DNA of 64,000 bases from Culex pipiens pallens (lineage: Eukaryota > Arthropoda > Insecta > Diptera > Culicidae), in assembly GCF_016801865.2 (NCBI RefSeq), contig NC_068937.1:72133601-72197600 (forward strand), written 5' to 3'. Below the pieces are notes generated by a model. That model was not told the origin of the DNA. It saw only the letters and a program-made list of their open reading frames with translations, and ran no database searches. A program made the position numbers and the translations under genes. Below are positions 1 through 10,339 of the stretch, piece after piece (the stretch's first letter is position 1; every line of letters begins with the position of its first letter).

Positions 1-287
1 TTTTAGAATTTTAGAATTTTAGAATTTTAGAATTTTAGAATTTTAGAATTTTAGAATTTTAGAATTTTAGAATTTTAGAATTTTAGAATTTTAGAATTTT
101 AGAATTTTAGAATTTTAGAATTTTAGAATTTTAGAATTTTAGAATTTTAGAATTTTAGAATTTTAGAATTTTAGAATTTTAGAATTTTAGAATTTTAGAA
201 TTTTAGAATTTTAGAATTTTAGAATTTTAGAATTTTTAGAATTTTAGAATTTTAGAATTTTAGAATTTTAGAATTTTAGAATTTTAA
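1..287. repeat. TTTTAGAA satellite, left block
   Basis: Near-perfect tandem copies of the 8-bp unit TTTTAGAA run from the window edge, with one extra T near 235. The block ends where an A-tailed retroelement begins. It is the same repeat as the longer block at 2063-3354, so both were probably one array before the insertion. The array continues beyond the window. Confidence 0.97.
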
Positions 288-2062
288 TTTTTTTCAATTC
301 AATTCGGTTTTATTGGTGAATTATCAATATACAATAAGTTCTTTTGAAATACATAACAGAGTTTTGGAGTTCCTTTCAGCTGTGTGTTACATCATAATCC
401 ATTTTGGAACAATTGTTGCTTGTAGTTAAGGGGTTACCGAAAGTAAGAAAAAGATAAGAAAAAAAAACTTACTAAAATTGCAAGGGAAAGGGGATAGAAA
501 TAGAGAAAGCTTAAAACTAGGTCACATTTTTTTATCCTTTATAGATGTGCTTAATCATCAGCTCCCCGAGGGCCAGAAATTGCTCCGCCTTGTTACGGCA
601 GGTCCGAAACCGCGTCATCATCTCCCCCGCGAGAGCAAAGAACTCCGGCAGGGTGAAGAGATCTTCCCCGGTGACTCCTTGCTGGGTCGCATCGCCGCTA
701 CCGGCAGCGACCACGCTCGCAAACGACCGCCCCCATCCAGGAGGGAACGCTGGGTTGTCCGCTGGAACCGTACGCTGGCCAGCTGCAGGAACGGCTGCGC
801 TCGCACTTCGCTGAGGAGGGTGGGACGCTGCTGCTTTCTTCTTCCTCTTTTCCTGCTCCTCGAGGTAGGACTTCCGCGCGACGCATCCGCGGTAATTACC
901 GGTATGGTTACCGCCGCAGTTCGCGCACTTTACGCGCGGCTTGGTTTGTTCTGCATTTTCCCCCAAGTCCGCCTTTCGTGGCAGTGCGCACACCTCCGAG
1001 AGGTGTGACTCACCGCACTTCACGCAGCGGGGCCGGAGGTTGCAGTTCCGCGAGCCGTGGCCGAATTTCTGGCATCGGTGACATTGCGCTGCGTCCGTCG
1101 GATTTTTTGAGTAAAACCGCCAGTTTACCCAAAAACCGTCCAACGCCTTAGTCCGCCGCAGGTCTTGAAGTTTGACGGTGCCGCGATCGAAGTACAACAG
1201 GTACAGTGTGTGTGTACCTGTGACTGTTGTCTTCCGCGAGAGGACTTTTATGTCTCGCGGCGTTATTCCGACACCCGAGAGGTGCTCCTTGAGGACGGAG
1301 GTCGGGCGGTCTTGGTACCCCTGCAAGACGATCTTAACAGCGGTCTTCTGCACGGGGTCGAATGTGTAGAATTTGAAGTTTTTACGCTTCAATTTCTCCA
1401 CAACCAGGTCGAAGTTCTTTTGGTCAAATGTGAACACTTGCACTGACGATTTACCTATTTTGAGGCAGTACACGAGGCCTTCCAGCTGCTCGTCAACATC
1501 GTCCGCCAACGTGTCCAAAACGAAAATTGGTGGTGGTCGTCGTTCCTTTGGAGTAATTACTTTTTTTGGCGAAATCACTTTCTTCCGTGTACGACCATCG
1601 TCGTCGTCGTCGTCGGTAGTGCTACCGTCGGTGTTGTTGTTGTTGCTTTCCTCGTCACTCAGTCTCGCGAACTTGTTACTGGTGGGAATGTTGGCGGATG
1701 TTGAAGCGCCATCGGTCGACGGATTGCCGGAAGTAGCTGAACGGAGCCTAATAGGGCTGCGATCCTGGACGCGGTAATTAGCGTGTAATAACTTGGGGTC
1801 GAATCCTTTGGCGCACACACTCCCCGGCGCGATGGCGGACGACGCGGCGTTGGGTTGTTTACCTTTTTGCACACGGCCGGTAGACGAACTTCGCAGGTTT
1901 TTCGAGGCCGCACTCGAACTGCCACGGCCACGGCCGGCCCTTGGCATGCTGCAGGAGCAAACTCGCGGCTAATCCCGGTAAATTACGGCGAAGAAATTTC
2001 GAAAAAACGATGGAGCACTGAGCACTTGACTGCTGCTTGCACTCGTGCGTACACGGAGGTGA
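288..2062 (-). mobile_element. Jockey-like non-LTR retroelement, ORF1 only
   Basis: A complete-looking short retroelement lies in the satellite. Read on the minus strand it has about 115 bp of 5' leader (2062-1948), one intact gag-like ORF (1947-532), about 235 bp of 3' UTR, an AATAAA signal (plus-strand complement near 309-314) and a short A tract (complement of 288-294). No reverse transcriptase ORF follows. Both flanks are TTTTAGAA repeats, so a target-site duplication cannot be recognised. It could be a 3'-deleted copy of a two-ORF element or a non-autonomous family like Drosophila HeT-A, which also codes only for Gag. The intact ORF suggests recent insertion. Confidence 0.8.
532..1947 (-). 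CDS. ORF1 gag-like nucleic-acid-binding protein of a Jockey-clade retroelement
   Basis: A 471-residue ORF without stops or frameshifts. The N-terminal third is basic and low in complexity, with an Asn/Asp-rich stretch near residues 101-117. Residues about 140-290 form the PRE_C2HC-type region that precedes zinc knuckles in Jockey, I and related ORF1 proteins. Three knuckles follow: C289-X2-C292-X4-H297-X4-C302, C308-X2-C311-X3-H315-X4-C320 and C341-X2-C344-X3-H348-X6-C355. A Lys-rich segment and a short hydrophobic C-terminal region complete it. Such proteins bind the element RNA and form RNP particles. The start is the first Met after the leader. Family is sure; clade assignment to Jockey is by resemblance of the knuckle region. 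Confidence 0.9.
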   Translation of the reverse strand: MPRAGRGRGSSSAASKNLRSSSTGRVQKGKQPNAASSAIAPGSVCAKGFDPKLLHANYRVQDRSPIRLRSATSGNPSTDGASTSANIPTSNKFARLSDEESNNNNTDGSTTDDDDDDGRTRKKVISPKKVITPKERRPPPIFVLDTLADDVDEQLEGLVYCLKIGKSSVQVFTFDQKNFDLVVEKLKRKNFKFYTFDPVQKTAVKIVLQGYQDRPTSVLKEHLSGVGITPRDIKVLSRKTTVTGTHTLYLLYFDRGTVKLQDLRRTKALDGFWVNWRFYSKNPTDAAQCHRCQKFGHGSRNCNLRPRCVKCGESHLSEVCALPRKADLGENAEQTKPRVKCANCGGNHTGNYRGCVARKSYLEEQEKRKKKAAASHPPQRSASAAVPAAGQRTVPADNPAFPPGWGRSFASVVAAGSGDATQQGVTGEDLFTLPEFFALAGEMMTRFRTCRNKAEQFLALGELMIKHIYKG

Positions 2063-3354
2063 TTTTAGAATTTTAGAATTTTAGAATTTTAGAATTTTAG
2101 AATTTTAGAATTTTAGAATTTTAGAATTTTAGAATTTTAGAATTTTAGAATTTTAGAATTTTAGAATTTTAGAATTTTAGAATTTTAGAATTTTAGAATT
2201 TTAGAATTTTAGAATTTTAGAATTTTAGAATTTTAGAATTTTAGAATTTTAGAATTTTAGAATTTTAGAATTTTAGAATTTTAGAATTTTAGAATTTTAG
2301 AATTTTAGAATTTTAGAATTTTAGAATTTTAGAATTTTAGAATTTTAGAATTTTAGAATTTTAGAATTTTAGAATTTTAGAATTTTAGAATTTTAGAATT
2401 TTAGAATTTTAGAATTTTAGAATTTTAGAATTTTAGAATTTTAGAATTTTAGAATTTTAGAATTTTAGAATTTTAGAATTTTAGAATTTTAGAATTTTAG
2501 AATTTTAGAATTTTAGAATTTTAGAATTTTAGAATTTTAGAATTTTAGAATTTTAGAATTTTAGAATTTTAGAATTTTAGAATTTTAGAATTTTAGAATT
2601 TTAGAATTTTAGAATTTTAGAATTTTAGAATTTTAGAATTTTAGAATTTTAGAATTTTAGAATTTTAGAATTTTAGAATTTTAGAATTTTAGAATTTTAG
2701 AATTTTAGAATTTTAGAATTTTAGAATTTTAGAATTTTAGAATTTTAGAATTTTAGAATTTTAGAATTTTAGAATTTTAGAATTTTAGAATTTTAGAATT
2801 TTAGAATTTTAGAATTTTAGAATTTTAGAATTTTAGAATTTTAGAATTTTAGAATTTTAGAATTTTAGAATTTTAGAATTTTAGAATTTTAGAATTTTAG
2901 AATTTTAGAATTTTAGAATTTTAGAATTTTAGAATTTTAGAATTTTAGAATTTTAGAATTTTAGAATTTTAGAATTTTAGAATTTTAGAATTTTAGAATT
3001 TTAGAATTTTAGAATTTTAGAATTTTAGAATTTTAGAATTTTAGAATTTTAGAATTTTAGAATTTTAGAATTTTAGAATTTTAGAATTTTAGAATTTTAG
3101 AATTTTAGAATTTTAGAATTTTAGAATTTTAGAATTTTAGAATTTTAGAATTTTAGAATTTTAGAATTTTAGAATTTTAGAATTTTAGAATTTTAGAATT
3201 TTAGAATTTTAGAATTTTAGAATTTTAGAATTTTAGAATTTTAGAATTTTAGAATTTTAGAATTTTAGAATTTTAGAATTTTAGAATTTTAGAATTTTAG
3301 AATTTTAGAATTTTAGAATTTTAGAATTTTAGAATTTTAGAATTTTAGAATTTT
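2063..3354. repeat. TTTTAGAA satellite, main block
   Basis: About 161 essentially identical copies of TTTTAGAA in a row. The homogeneity over 1.3 kb points to recent expansion or conversion. It abuts the 5' end of the retroelement on one side and a variant repeat block on the other. Confidence 0.98.
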
Positions 3355-3486
3355 TAAATTTTTGAATTTTTGAATTTTTGAATTTTTGAATTTTTAAATT
3401 TTTGAATTTTTAAATTTTAAAATTTTTAAATTTTTGAATTTTTGAATTTTTGAATTTTTGAATTTTTGAATTTTTGAATTTTTGAA
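3355..3486. repeat. Variant satellite, TTTTTGAA / TTTTTAAA units
   Basis: The 8-bp period continues but the unit changes sharply from TTTTAGAA to TTTTTGAA, with some TTTTTAAA units. It looks like the diverged edge of the satellite array before unique sequence resumes near 3487. Confidence 0.92.
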
Positions 3487-3584
3487 GAACAACATGGAAT
3501 CATCAGATGAGTAGATTTGGCTGTTGCATATGAATCATTTCCGTTTTTTCACTAACTGCAACTGCTGCACTAAAAACTGGCATG

Positions 3585-4005
3585 CAAATACAAAATTTTG
3601 GTATTGCTTGGGCAAATACAAGCGACCAAAATGTGCCCTTGGATGCCCAGTAATTGATGGTAAAATACCATGAAATCATATCAAAATCATGTATGTGGAA
3701 TACCACAGGAATACCAAAGTCTGATTTTCCAAGGGTCCAAGAATACCTTCAAAATAAAACTATGGCAATACCAAGTTTTGGTATTTAAGCAATGTTAAAA
3801 AATCCAGAAGTACTCAATTTGGTATTGAAATGGTTTTATTTTGTGGTTTTATTTTACCCTTGGAATAACATGGTTTGGTATTGTTGTGCCCTTCCACATA
3901 CAAGGTTTTGGTATGATTTCATGGTATTTTACCATCTATTACTGGGCAACCAAGGGCACATTTTGGTCCCTGTCATTTGATCAAGTAATACCAAAATTTG
4001 GTATT
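3585..4005. mobile_element. Foldback MITE with GGTATT-rich arms
   Basis: The segment 3585-3790 is closely matched in reverse complement by 3800-4005: for example the text around 3615-3690 (GTGCCCTTGGATGCCCAGTA) reappears inverted at 3930-3960. The motif GGTATT/AATACC recurs through both arms. No coding capacity; probably a non-autonomous hairpin element. Confidence 0.85.
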
Positions 4006-4039
4006 CCCGTGTTATTTACCCCTGCTCGGGTTGGCATAA

Positions 4040-4115
4040 AGTTATTTGACATAATGCCGTTTGGCATAACGCCGTTTGGCATAATGGACGTTTGGCATAA
4101 TGGACGTTTGGCATA
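4040..4115. repeat. 16-bp tandem repeat, core AATGGACGTTTGGCAT
   Basis: About five imperfect 16-bp units. The core AATGGACGTTT is the same as in the 16-bp subrepeats at the ends of the foldback element at 5356-8936, so this is probably a fragment of a related foldback family. Confidence 0.75.
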
Positions 4116-4225
4116 AGGGACCATCCACAAACCACGTAGACACTTTTTTGGAAAACCACAACCCCCCCCCCTCGTGGACAATTGTCCATACAAAAAAAAA
4201 ACTTTTTTGTATGGAGCACATCTTA
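4116..4225. mobile_element. Fragment of a GGGACCATCC-type MITE
   Basis: It begins with GGGACCATCCACAAACCACG, the terminal motif of the complete MITE at 40679-40855, followed by a C-run and a TGTCCATAC box. Only one end is present. The other side meets the 3' end of a non-LTR element. Confidence 0.7.
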
Positions 4226-4229
4226 GAGG

Positions 4230-4811
4230 GTCGGTCTTAAATTCATTTTTTTTTTGTAAAATTTGGTTTATTTTGCAGCTTAAAAGAATTACCTACATAA
4301 TTGTTCAAACTTCGCAGTTTAAATGAAAATCAAGAGCGTTCACATCGATTCTTCCATTGACTGTATCAATGAAATGGATGTAGCCATTGATCAAATGAAG
4401 GAATTTTCTCCTCCTTGATGGTCCGATGTTGTGAAGCTCTGGCTTCAGGGCGTCATTGATGGTTAGTGCACGCATTCGCTGGAGAATTGGCGCTGCCACC
4501 CGCTTCAGATGAACCCACGCGGCTGCAACTCGTGGACATGTACTGAATTTGTGTTCAAGTGTTTCAGCTAGTGCCCCGCAATGGAGACAAGATGCTCCAT
4601 CCGCTCGTCCAATGGTATGCATAAGCTGGCGATGTTCTGTTTTTCCATTGACCAACAGGTACAGGTCACTCCGAACTGCCGAACTAATGTTTCTTGTTGA
4701 GATATTAGTCCATATCCTGCTCCAGTCAACCGTAGGGTTTAGCCGCACGATTCTGGGAGTTTCAGTTTTGTTTATAAAGAAACTGTGAATGAGACTGGAG
4801 GACTTATTCAT
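4230..4811 (-). pseudogene. Non-LTR retrotransposon ORF2, C-terminal remnant
   Basis: The minus strand reads 168 residues (4811-4305) ending in the Cys/His cluster typical of non-LTR reverse-transcriptase C termini: C-X2-C, then T-X-EH-X4-C in the segment CLHCGALAETLEHKFSTCP. It is followed by an AATAAA signal (complement near 4268) and an A-rich tail (complement near 4245-4255). Stops in frame just upstream of 4811 show the copy is 5'-truncated or decayed; no palm-domain motifs remain. The clade (LOA, R1 or Jockey-like) cannot be fixed from this tail. Confidence 0.8.
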
Positions 4812-5132
4812 GCTTCAAGAGAGTTTATTCATTGTAATTCATAATTTTTAACACGATAATGTATCAATTTTCTGCTATCTCTGCGGGAATTCCATTCTGC
4901 CCTGTATTGCGTGTCGTTCTTGCTCTGTCCAGTGGGCTAGCATACAAATTCACCGTATACTTTTTGCCTTCCTCACCTCAATGAGGAAAGGCTATAAAAT
5001 CACTCGAAAAATGAACTTCTTTATTCGACCTCCTAGACCCACCTTCACGTATACCTATCGACTCAGAATCAAATTCTGAACAAATGTCTGTGCGTGTGTC
5101 TGGATGTGAGTCCGTGCACCCAAAAATATGCA

Positions 5133-5320
5133 CCCGCCCGTGTGGATCAATCGGACAGCGCACTGGACTCACAATCCAGAGGTTGCTGGTTCGAATCCCG
5201 CGGCGGGCGCTCTAAAATTTCTTTGTGTAAATATGGGTATTCGGCGCCGTCGCTCCGTGCCATACTCTCGTACACTTAGGAGTCCAGGGCGGCGAAGTCC
5301 TTGTAGATAAAAAGGAAGAC
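5133..5320 (+). mobile_element. tRNA-derived SINE, Val(CAC)-like head
   Basis: The head folds as a tRNA: acceptor strands CGCCCGT and GCGGGCG pair over 7 bp, the anticodon stem is CTGGA/TCCAG around loop CTCACAA (anticodon CAC), and the B box GGTTCGAATCC is intact. The D arm is poor and a T-stem pair is mismatched. A tRNA-unrelated body follows, ending in an A-rich GATAAAAAGGAA segment. A SINE fits better than a working tRNA gene. Confidence 0.78.
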
Positions 5321-6652
5321 ACTTGTTCGCCACGCGGGTATGTTGCCGAAGAGAAACGATTCTATGACAATTTCCGGAATTCCATTTCCCGGAATGGACG
5401 TTTTCCGGAATGGACATTATCCGGAATGGACGTTTTCCGGAATGGACGATATCTGGAATGGACATTATCCGGAATGGACGTTATCCGGAATGAAATTTCC
5501 CGGAATGGACGTTTCCCGGAATGGACATTTCCCGGAAAAATGAGTTTTTTATATTACCTGATTTGACAATTAATGGAATCTTGCCAACTCGATTACTTGT
5601 GGTTAAGAATTATTTAGTTTGTACTCCGTTGGTTTGACCTAGTCACATTGAAGGAACTCGATATTTTGACAACAATATGAATGATAAATACATGAATAAT
5701 AAGAAAGAAAGTAAAATGTTCGGACACGAACAATAGAAACAAGCAAGTTGACTATTGAACCAATACTTTATTAACCACCACGAGATGTAACAATGTTGAT
5801 CGATAGATATTAGACAAACAATAGATGTTTTTAACATTCTTTCAACGTGTTGTTATATAATAATTTTCCCTTCTTTTGTTAATCAGTTGACTTTTGTGAC
5901 TAAATTCTACCAAATTTTACCATAAAGCAGAACGATTATTTTCAAAGAAGGGAACACCTATAGAAAATAAAAGCTTTCATAAGATCAAAGTATAATGTGT
6001 ATTTTCTTGAGGTTTTCCCTTCTTTCAAAAAATACAGATCTTTCATCAAAGTAAGGGAACTATACCATTTTTCATCCTATTTCTATTATTGGCCTATCAG
6101 TACTTTGATCATTAATTACAGCTTACATAAAGTGTTTAAGTAGTAATAAATAGCTCAAATAAAAGTGAGCAAGCAACTCTCCATTGTTGATACATCTGAA
6201 CATTTTGATTTATTAGCGGAAAACGGCAAAAGTGATGAGAATTTGTCGAACGGCTTAGAGTGATTAAAATGGGTATATTTCCCATTTCTTTTTTTGTTAA
6301 TTCTACTAAATTTTACCTAGCTTTTCGTTACAGAACTCTGCACTATAAAGAAGGATGTTTATTTTCAAAGAAGGGAAAACCTCTAGAAAATAAAAAGCTT
6401 TCAGAAAATCAAAGTATAATGTGTATTTCCCTAAGGTTTTCCCTTCTTTAAAAATTAACAGTCTTTCATCATTGTGATGGGATTTCGTGTAAGAGATTTC
6501 CCTTCTTGTGTATATCAGTTGACTTTTGTGACTAAATTCTACCAAATTTTATTATAAAGCAGAATGTTTATTTTTAATGAAGGGAAAACTTCAAGAAAGT
6601 ACACGAAAAAAGAAAGTACACGTTATACCTTGATTGTCTGAAAAGCTTTCTA

Positions 6653-6825
6653 TTAGGTTTTACACCGTGACGTCATTTGACAGCTCGTGTGCACTGTTTA
6701 CATGGTCTTCGTCGATTGTCGACGAATTTCCCCGAACAAAATCGACGACCGCATCGAACTGTGCTAAGTCCATGTAAACAGTGCACTCCTTTCTAACCTC
6801 CAAATCGAGTCGGCGTAAAACCTAA
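6653..6825. mobile_element. MITE with TTAGGTTTTAC ends
   Basis: Ends TTAGGTTTTACACCG and CGGCGTAAAACCTAA are inverted repeats. An inner inverted pair, TGCACTGTTTACATGG and CCATGTAAACAGTGCA, lies around the centre. It sits close to the symmetry centre of the surrounding foldback. 173 bp, non-coding. Confidence 0.82.
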
Positions 6826-7420
6826 TTATCTTGAGGTTTTCCCTTCTTCAAACATTCTGCTTTATTTGGCAGTCAACCGATTAACACAAGAAGGAAAATC
6901 TCTTACGTGGAATCCAATCACATTGATGAAAGATCGTGTATTTTTATAGAAGGGAAAACCCCAAGAAAATGTGTATACAATGATTTTTTGAAAAGCTTTT
7001 TATTTTTTAGAGGTTTTCCCTTCTTTGAAAATAAACATGCTGCTTTATAATGCAGGGTTCTGTAACAAAAAACTAGGTAAAATTTAGTAGAATTCACAGA
7101 AAAAGAAAATTCTTATGTAAAATTCCATTACTTTGATGAAAAATCGTGTATTTTTAAAGAAGGGAAAACCTCTACAAAAAACAAATTATACTTTGATCTT
7201 ATGAAAGCTTTTTATTTTATAGAGGTTTTCCCTTCTTTGAAAAAAATCATTCTGCATTATGGTAAAATTTGATAGAATTTAGTCACAAAAGTCAACTGAT
7301 TAACAAAAGAAGGGAAAATTCTTATAAAACATTACATTGAAAGAATGTTAAAAACATCTAGTGTTTGTCTAATATCTATCGTTCTACATTGTTACATCTC
7401 GTGGTGGTTAATAAAGCATT

Positions 7421-7610
7421 ACGGTTCCACAGAACAGACTATGCTAAGCACGGTCCTATCAACAGAATGATGGAAACATATAACAAATACAGTGACACAA
7501 TCGATTTTACTATGACTAAATCCGCTATGAAAAAACAGTTTTATAACCAAAGAAGATAGTTTATAACTTAAATAATGTTCACCTGTAATTAGTAATTAAA
7601 TAAATCTTTT
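7421..7610 (+). pseudogene. Unrecognised 3'-exon-like fragment
   Basis: Directly after the inner inverted repeat a reading frame with non-repetitive composition ends at a TAG at 7557-7559, followed by an AATAAA at about 7600. The last 40 or so residues are charged and protein-like (ending KKQFYNQRR). It looks like the terminal exon and poly(A) site of some gene trapped in the element. I do not recognise the protein. Confidence 0.4.
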
Positions 7611-7920
7611 CCAGTTCCTGAGGGGAACACCCATGAAGAGTACCGGGGCCGGCATTTACAAAGCGTATTCAGTGGCAGTTTTTCACTCAACTAATGCTAA
7701 CATGTTTAGGTTAATGTTAACATTTCATAGGTCGCCTCCCTAAGGTGTCGTGATAAGGTCCAGTTTGTGACGATACACTACCTTCCCTTTACTAATCAAT
7801 CGAATCCAGAAGGGAAAAGATCACCAGTTGTGTTGGTCCGAGCCGGGATTTGAACCCCGATGTAAAGCTTACGAGGCGGAAGCGTTACCACCAGGCTACG
7901 TGGCTCGGTCGGTCAATGTA
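7600..7920 (-). mobile_element. tRNA-derived SINE, Thr(CGT)-like head
   Basis: On the minus strand the head starts near 7917 with CCGAGCC, which pairs perfectly with GGCTCGG 66 bases on. A D arm with GGTGGTAACGC, an anticodon loop CTCGTAA and a B box GGGTTCAAATCC follow. The anticodon stem is eroded. The SINE body runs to about 7620. It resembles the Feilai-type SINEs of mosquitoes; family membership is by style only. Confidence 0.78.
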
Positions 7921-8284
7921 GTCTACGTTTGTTTGACGAATAAATAAATAAATACACCCAAAATTCAGAGTCGTGAGAATCGTTCCCTCAAAATTTATTG
8001 AGGGATCAGTGCCAAAATCGAAAAAAGTGTTCATTCGTTAATAGGGACGTGGCGTTACATCGTGCTGCCACCTGGTTTTTTTAAGCGCAAGAGTGTAAAA
8101 GTGCTGAGTCATCGTCTAAAAATAGACGGCGTCCTATCTCGCCCAGCAAAATTAGGTCGATAAAGTAGTCGGTTTCGATGAGCAAAAGTGGAAAACATGG
8201 TCTAAAAATAGCGACGCCATCTCCCTATTGAAATAATAAATCTCCAACAAGTGTCATACATCGACATCTGACCACACCTTAGTC

Positions 8285-8365
8285 ACCAAGCTGTGGTGGC
8301 CGAGGCAGTTAAGTCGTTGGGTCAAAGGTCTCTGGTTCGATTCCCGTAGTCGACACTTTTGGTTT
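8285..8365 (+). mobile_element. tRNA-like SINE head, Ser/Leu type
   Basis: An A box (TGGCCGAGGCAGTTAAG) and a B box (GGTTCGATTCC) lie 26 bp apart, with weak acceptor pairing (GTGG.../...GACAC). The spacing and A-box text resemble class II tRNAs without the long variable arm. Probably an old SINE promoter. Confidence 0.6.
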
Positions 8366-9589
8366 TTTGTTTGACGGGTGAACTTTTTTTGCAAAATGAA
8401 CCTCGAGAGAATAATTCTATCGCCCATCTCAAGCTGTGTTCTCTGTGTCCGTGAATGGAACCACTATTCTCTCGACTCGAGGCCATTGTTTTCTCGGACA
8501 TTGCTGCCCAGTTTTGGGTGTAAAAAGTATTGGTTCAATGGTCAACGCTTGCTTATATTGTTCGTGTCCGAACATTTTACTTTCTTTCTTATTATTCATG
8601 TAAATATCATTCATATTGTTGTCAAACTATCGAGTTCCTTCAATGTGACTAGGTCAAACCAACGGGGTACAAACTAAATAATTCTTAACCACAAGTAATC
8701 GAGTAGGCAAGATTACATTCATTGTCAAATCAGGTAATATGAAAAACTCATTTTTTCCGAGAATTGTCCATTCCGGGAAACGTCCATTCCGGGAAATTTC
8801 ATTCCGGATAACGTCCATTCCGGATAATGTCCATTCCGGATATCGTCCATTCCGGAAAACGTCCATTCCGGATAATGTCCATTCCGGAAAACGTCCATTC
8901 CGGGAAATGGAATTCCGGAAATTGTCATAGAATCGTACTAGCAATGGTGGCCGACAGCTATAAAGTCAACTTCGTTTTATCTCCGGACTGGCTGAACCGA
9001 TTTAGACTGTTTTGGTCTCATTCGGCCCGTCTTGGGGTCCCACAAGACCCTAGTTAATATTATGATGTTTAGAAAAGTACTTCAAAAATTATGCTAAAAA
9101 AACGGTTTTAGCATAACTTCGGAAGATTGTAAAAAGGGTGGTTTTTGTAAGAAACCCGTCATGTTATATATTGTTAGAAAGGTATTTGAAAGACCTTTCC
9201 AACGCGTCCAAAAGATTGAAGATCTGACAACCCCATCAAAAGTTATGAGCACTTAAGTGTTATTTATACAATTTTTTGAGGCCGGATCTCAACTATTTTG
9301 ATGAAAAGGTTGTCCAGATCTATTATGCGACCCATCGTTGGATAGGTAATCAAAAGGCCTTTCCAACGAGCCCAAAATATTGAAGATCTGACAACCCTAT
9401 CAAAAGTTATAAGTACTTTAGTTTTTTTAATACTTTTTTTTTAGGCCTGATCTCAGATATTTTGATAAAAATAAGTGTTATTTATACGCTGTGTAGTGTA
9501 TTCATTTTATGAATGTGAGGAAGGCACCAACCACCTAAAGGTGGATTAAGTAACGTTTTTTTAATTTAAGATTATGCAGCAGTTTCCTA

Positions 9590-10180
9590 CAGTGGTGTAC
9601 ATTCAATTTTGCCTAATTTGCTAATGATTATTTGGGTGATGAAATCTTATTTCAATAAATAACCAGGTAGCAGTTATTGATCAGCGCACCAAATTCTTAA
9701 AACTTTAAAATTCGATATCTTTGGAACGAAACATATTCCTTTCTGTCGATAAGTGATTCTTATGTAAAATTGGCCGGGGAACACGATGGTGAGGTCAAAT
9801 CATTAAAATAAATAGGGCTGTTTTGAGATATGACCATTTAAAGTTTTCAATTGCGCAATACAGGTAGAAAACATATTTTAATCTAAATTTTGATCACGGA
9901 AATGGATTCTACGTCCAAGTTCCTTCAAAATTGAGTCTAAGACCGACCCTCTAAGATTTGTTGTTCCTGAGTTGTCGTCGTTTGAAGATAGGGGTTTCGC
10001 TCAAAAATCGCCAAAAAGTCGATTTTTTGGGAGGGTACAAAAATGGAGGAGGTGGTCCGATTTGGATGAAATTCGGCATTTTTACATGTTTTGATAGCCT
10101 CAACAGCTCTGCCAAATTTGAGCAGAATCGGAGATGGTAATTTTCAAATTTGCATTTTTTTTCTTGCACACTTCAGGTGG
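9590..10180. repeat. Dispersed repeat, related to 20440-21330
   Basis: The sequence from about 9620 (TTTGCTAATGATTATTTGGG) through 10170 matches the element at 20440-21330 over hundreds of bases, including the box CTAAGACCGACCCTCTAAGA. Here it is in one orientation only, so it is a partial or differently rearranged copy. No coding capacity. Confidence 0.8.
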
Positions 10181-10339
10181 AATGACCCATATTGGCGGTC
10201 ATTGGCATAATGATATAAAATTTTCGAAACAATGTCAATATTGGCCTCACTTTAAAATGACCTTCTTGGTTGTGATAACTGCTGGCATAAGCTGATTTTT
10301 CCTTTCTTAAAAAAAGAAAAACTTTCTTAACTTATTTTT

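Larger units (their letters stand above)
5356..8936. mobile_element. 3.6-kb foldback element with 16-bp terminal subrepeats
   Basis: Long inverted arms: 5356-5772 is matched in reverse by about 8525-8936, starting with ACGATTCTATGACAATTTCC on each side. Each arm opens with 9-10 tandem 16-bp units (CCGGAATGGACGTTTT and close variants), as in Drosophila FB elements. Inside, 5764-7420 forms a second inverted structure around 6700 made of alternating AGAAGGGAAAACCTC and GAGGTTTTCCCTTCTT blocks. A MITE, a SINE and an exon-like fragment have been added to the interior. No transposase ORF is visible. Confidence 0.85.
4961..9556 (-). mobile_element. Hairpin-ended element, copy carrying nested insertions
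   Basis: The left end reads TTTTTGCCTTCCTCACC followed by GAGGAAAGGC (a hairpin). The right end reads GTGAGGAAGGCACCAACCAC followed by a CCACCT/AGGTGG hairpin and TTAAGTAACG. These are the two ends, inverted, of the 1.93-kb unit repeated three times at 50094-55884. Element sequence covers 4961-5130 and 8937-9556, with internal repeats of the type TTTCCAACG...GAAGATCTGACAACCC. A SINE and a 3.6-kb foldback element are inserted between. No target duplication is clear. Confidence 0.75.

Noticed and set aside
532..1947. Plus-strand frames at 478-1008 and 1373-1777
   Set aside because: They are antisense shadows of the zinc-knuckle ORF on the minus strand.
1..3486. TTTTAGAA array as a telomeric repeat
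   Set aside because: It is followed by ordinary interspersed repeats and a protein gene, and is not G-rich; an internal satellite is the simpler reading.
5133..5215. A functional tRNA-Val gene
   Set aside because: The D arm is not foldable, a T-stem pair is mismatched, there is no terminator T run, and a SINE body follows at once.
7820..7920. A functional tRNA-Thr gene on the minus strand
   Set aside because: The acceptor and T arms are good but the anticodon stem is eroded and a SINE body is attached.
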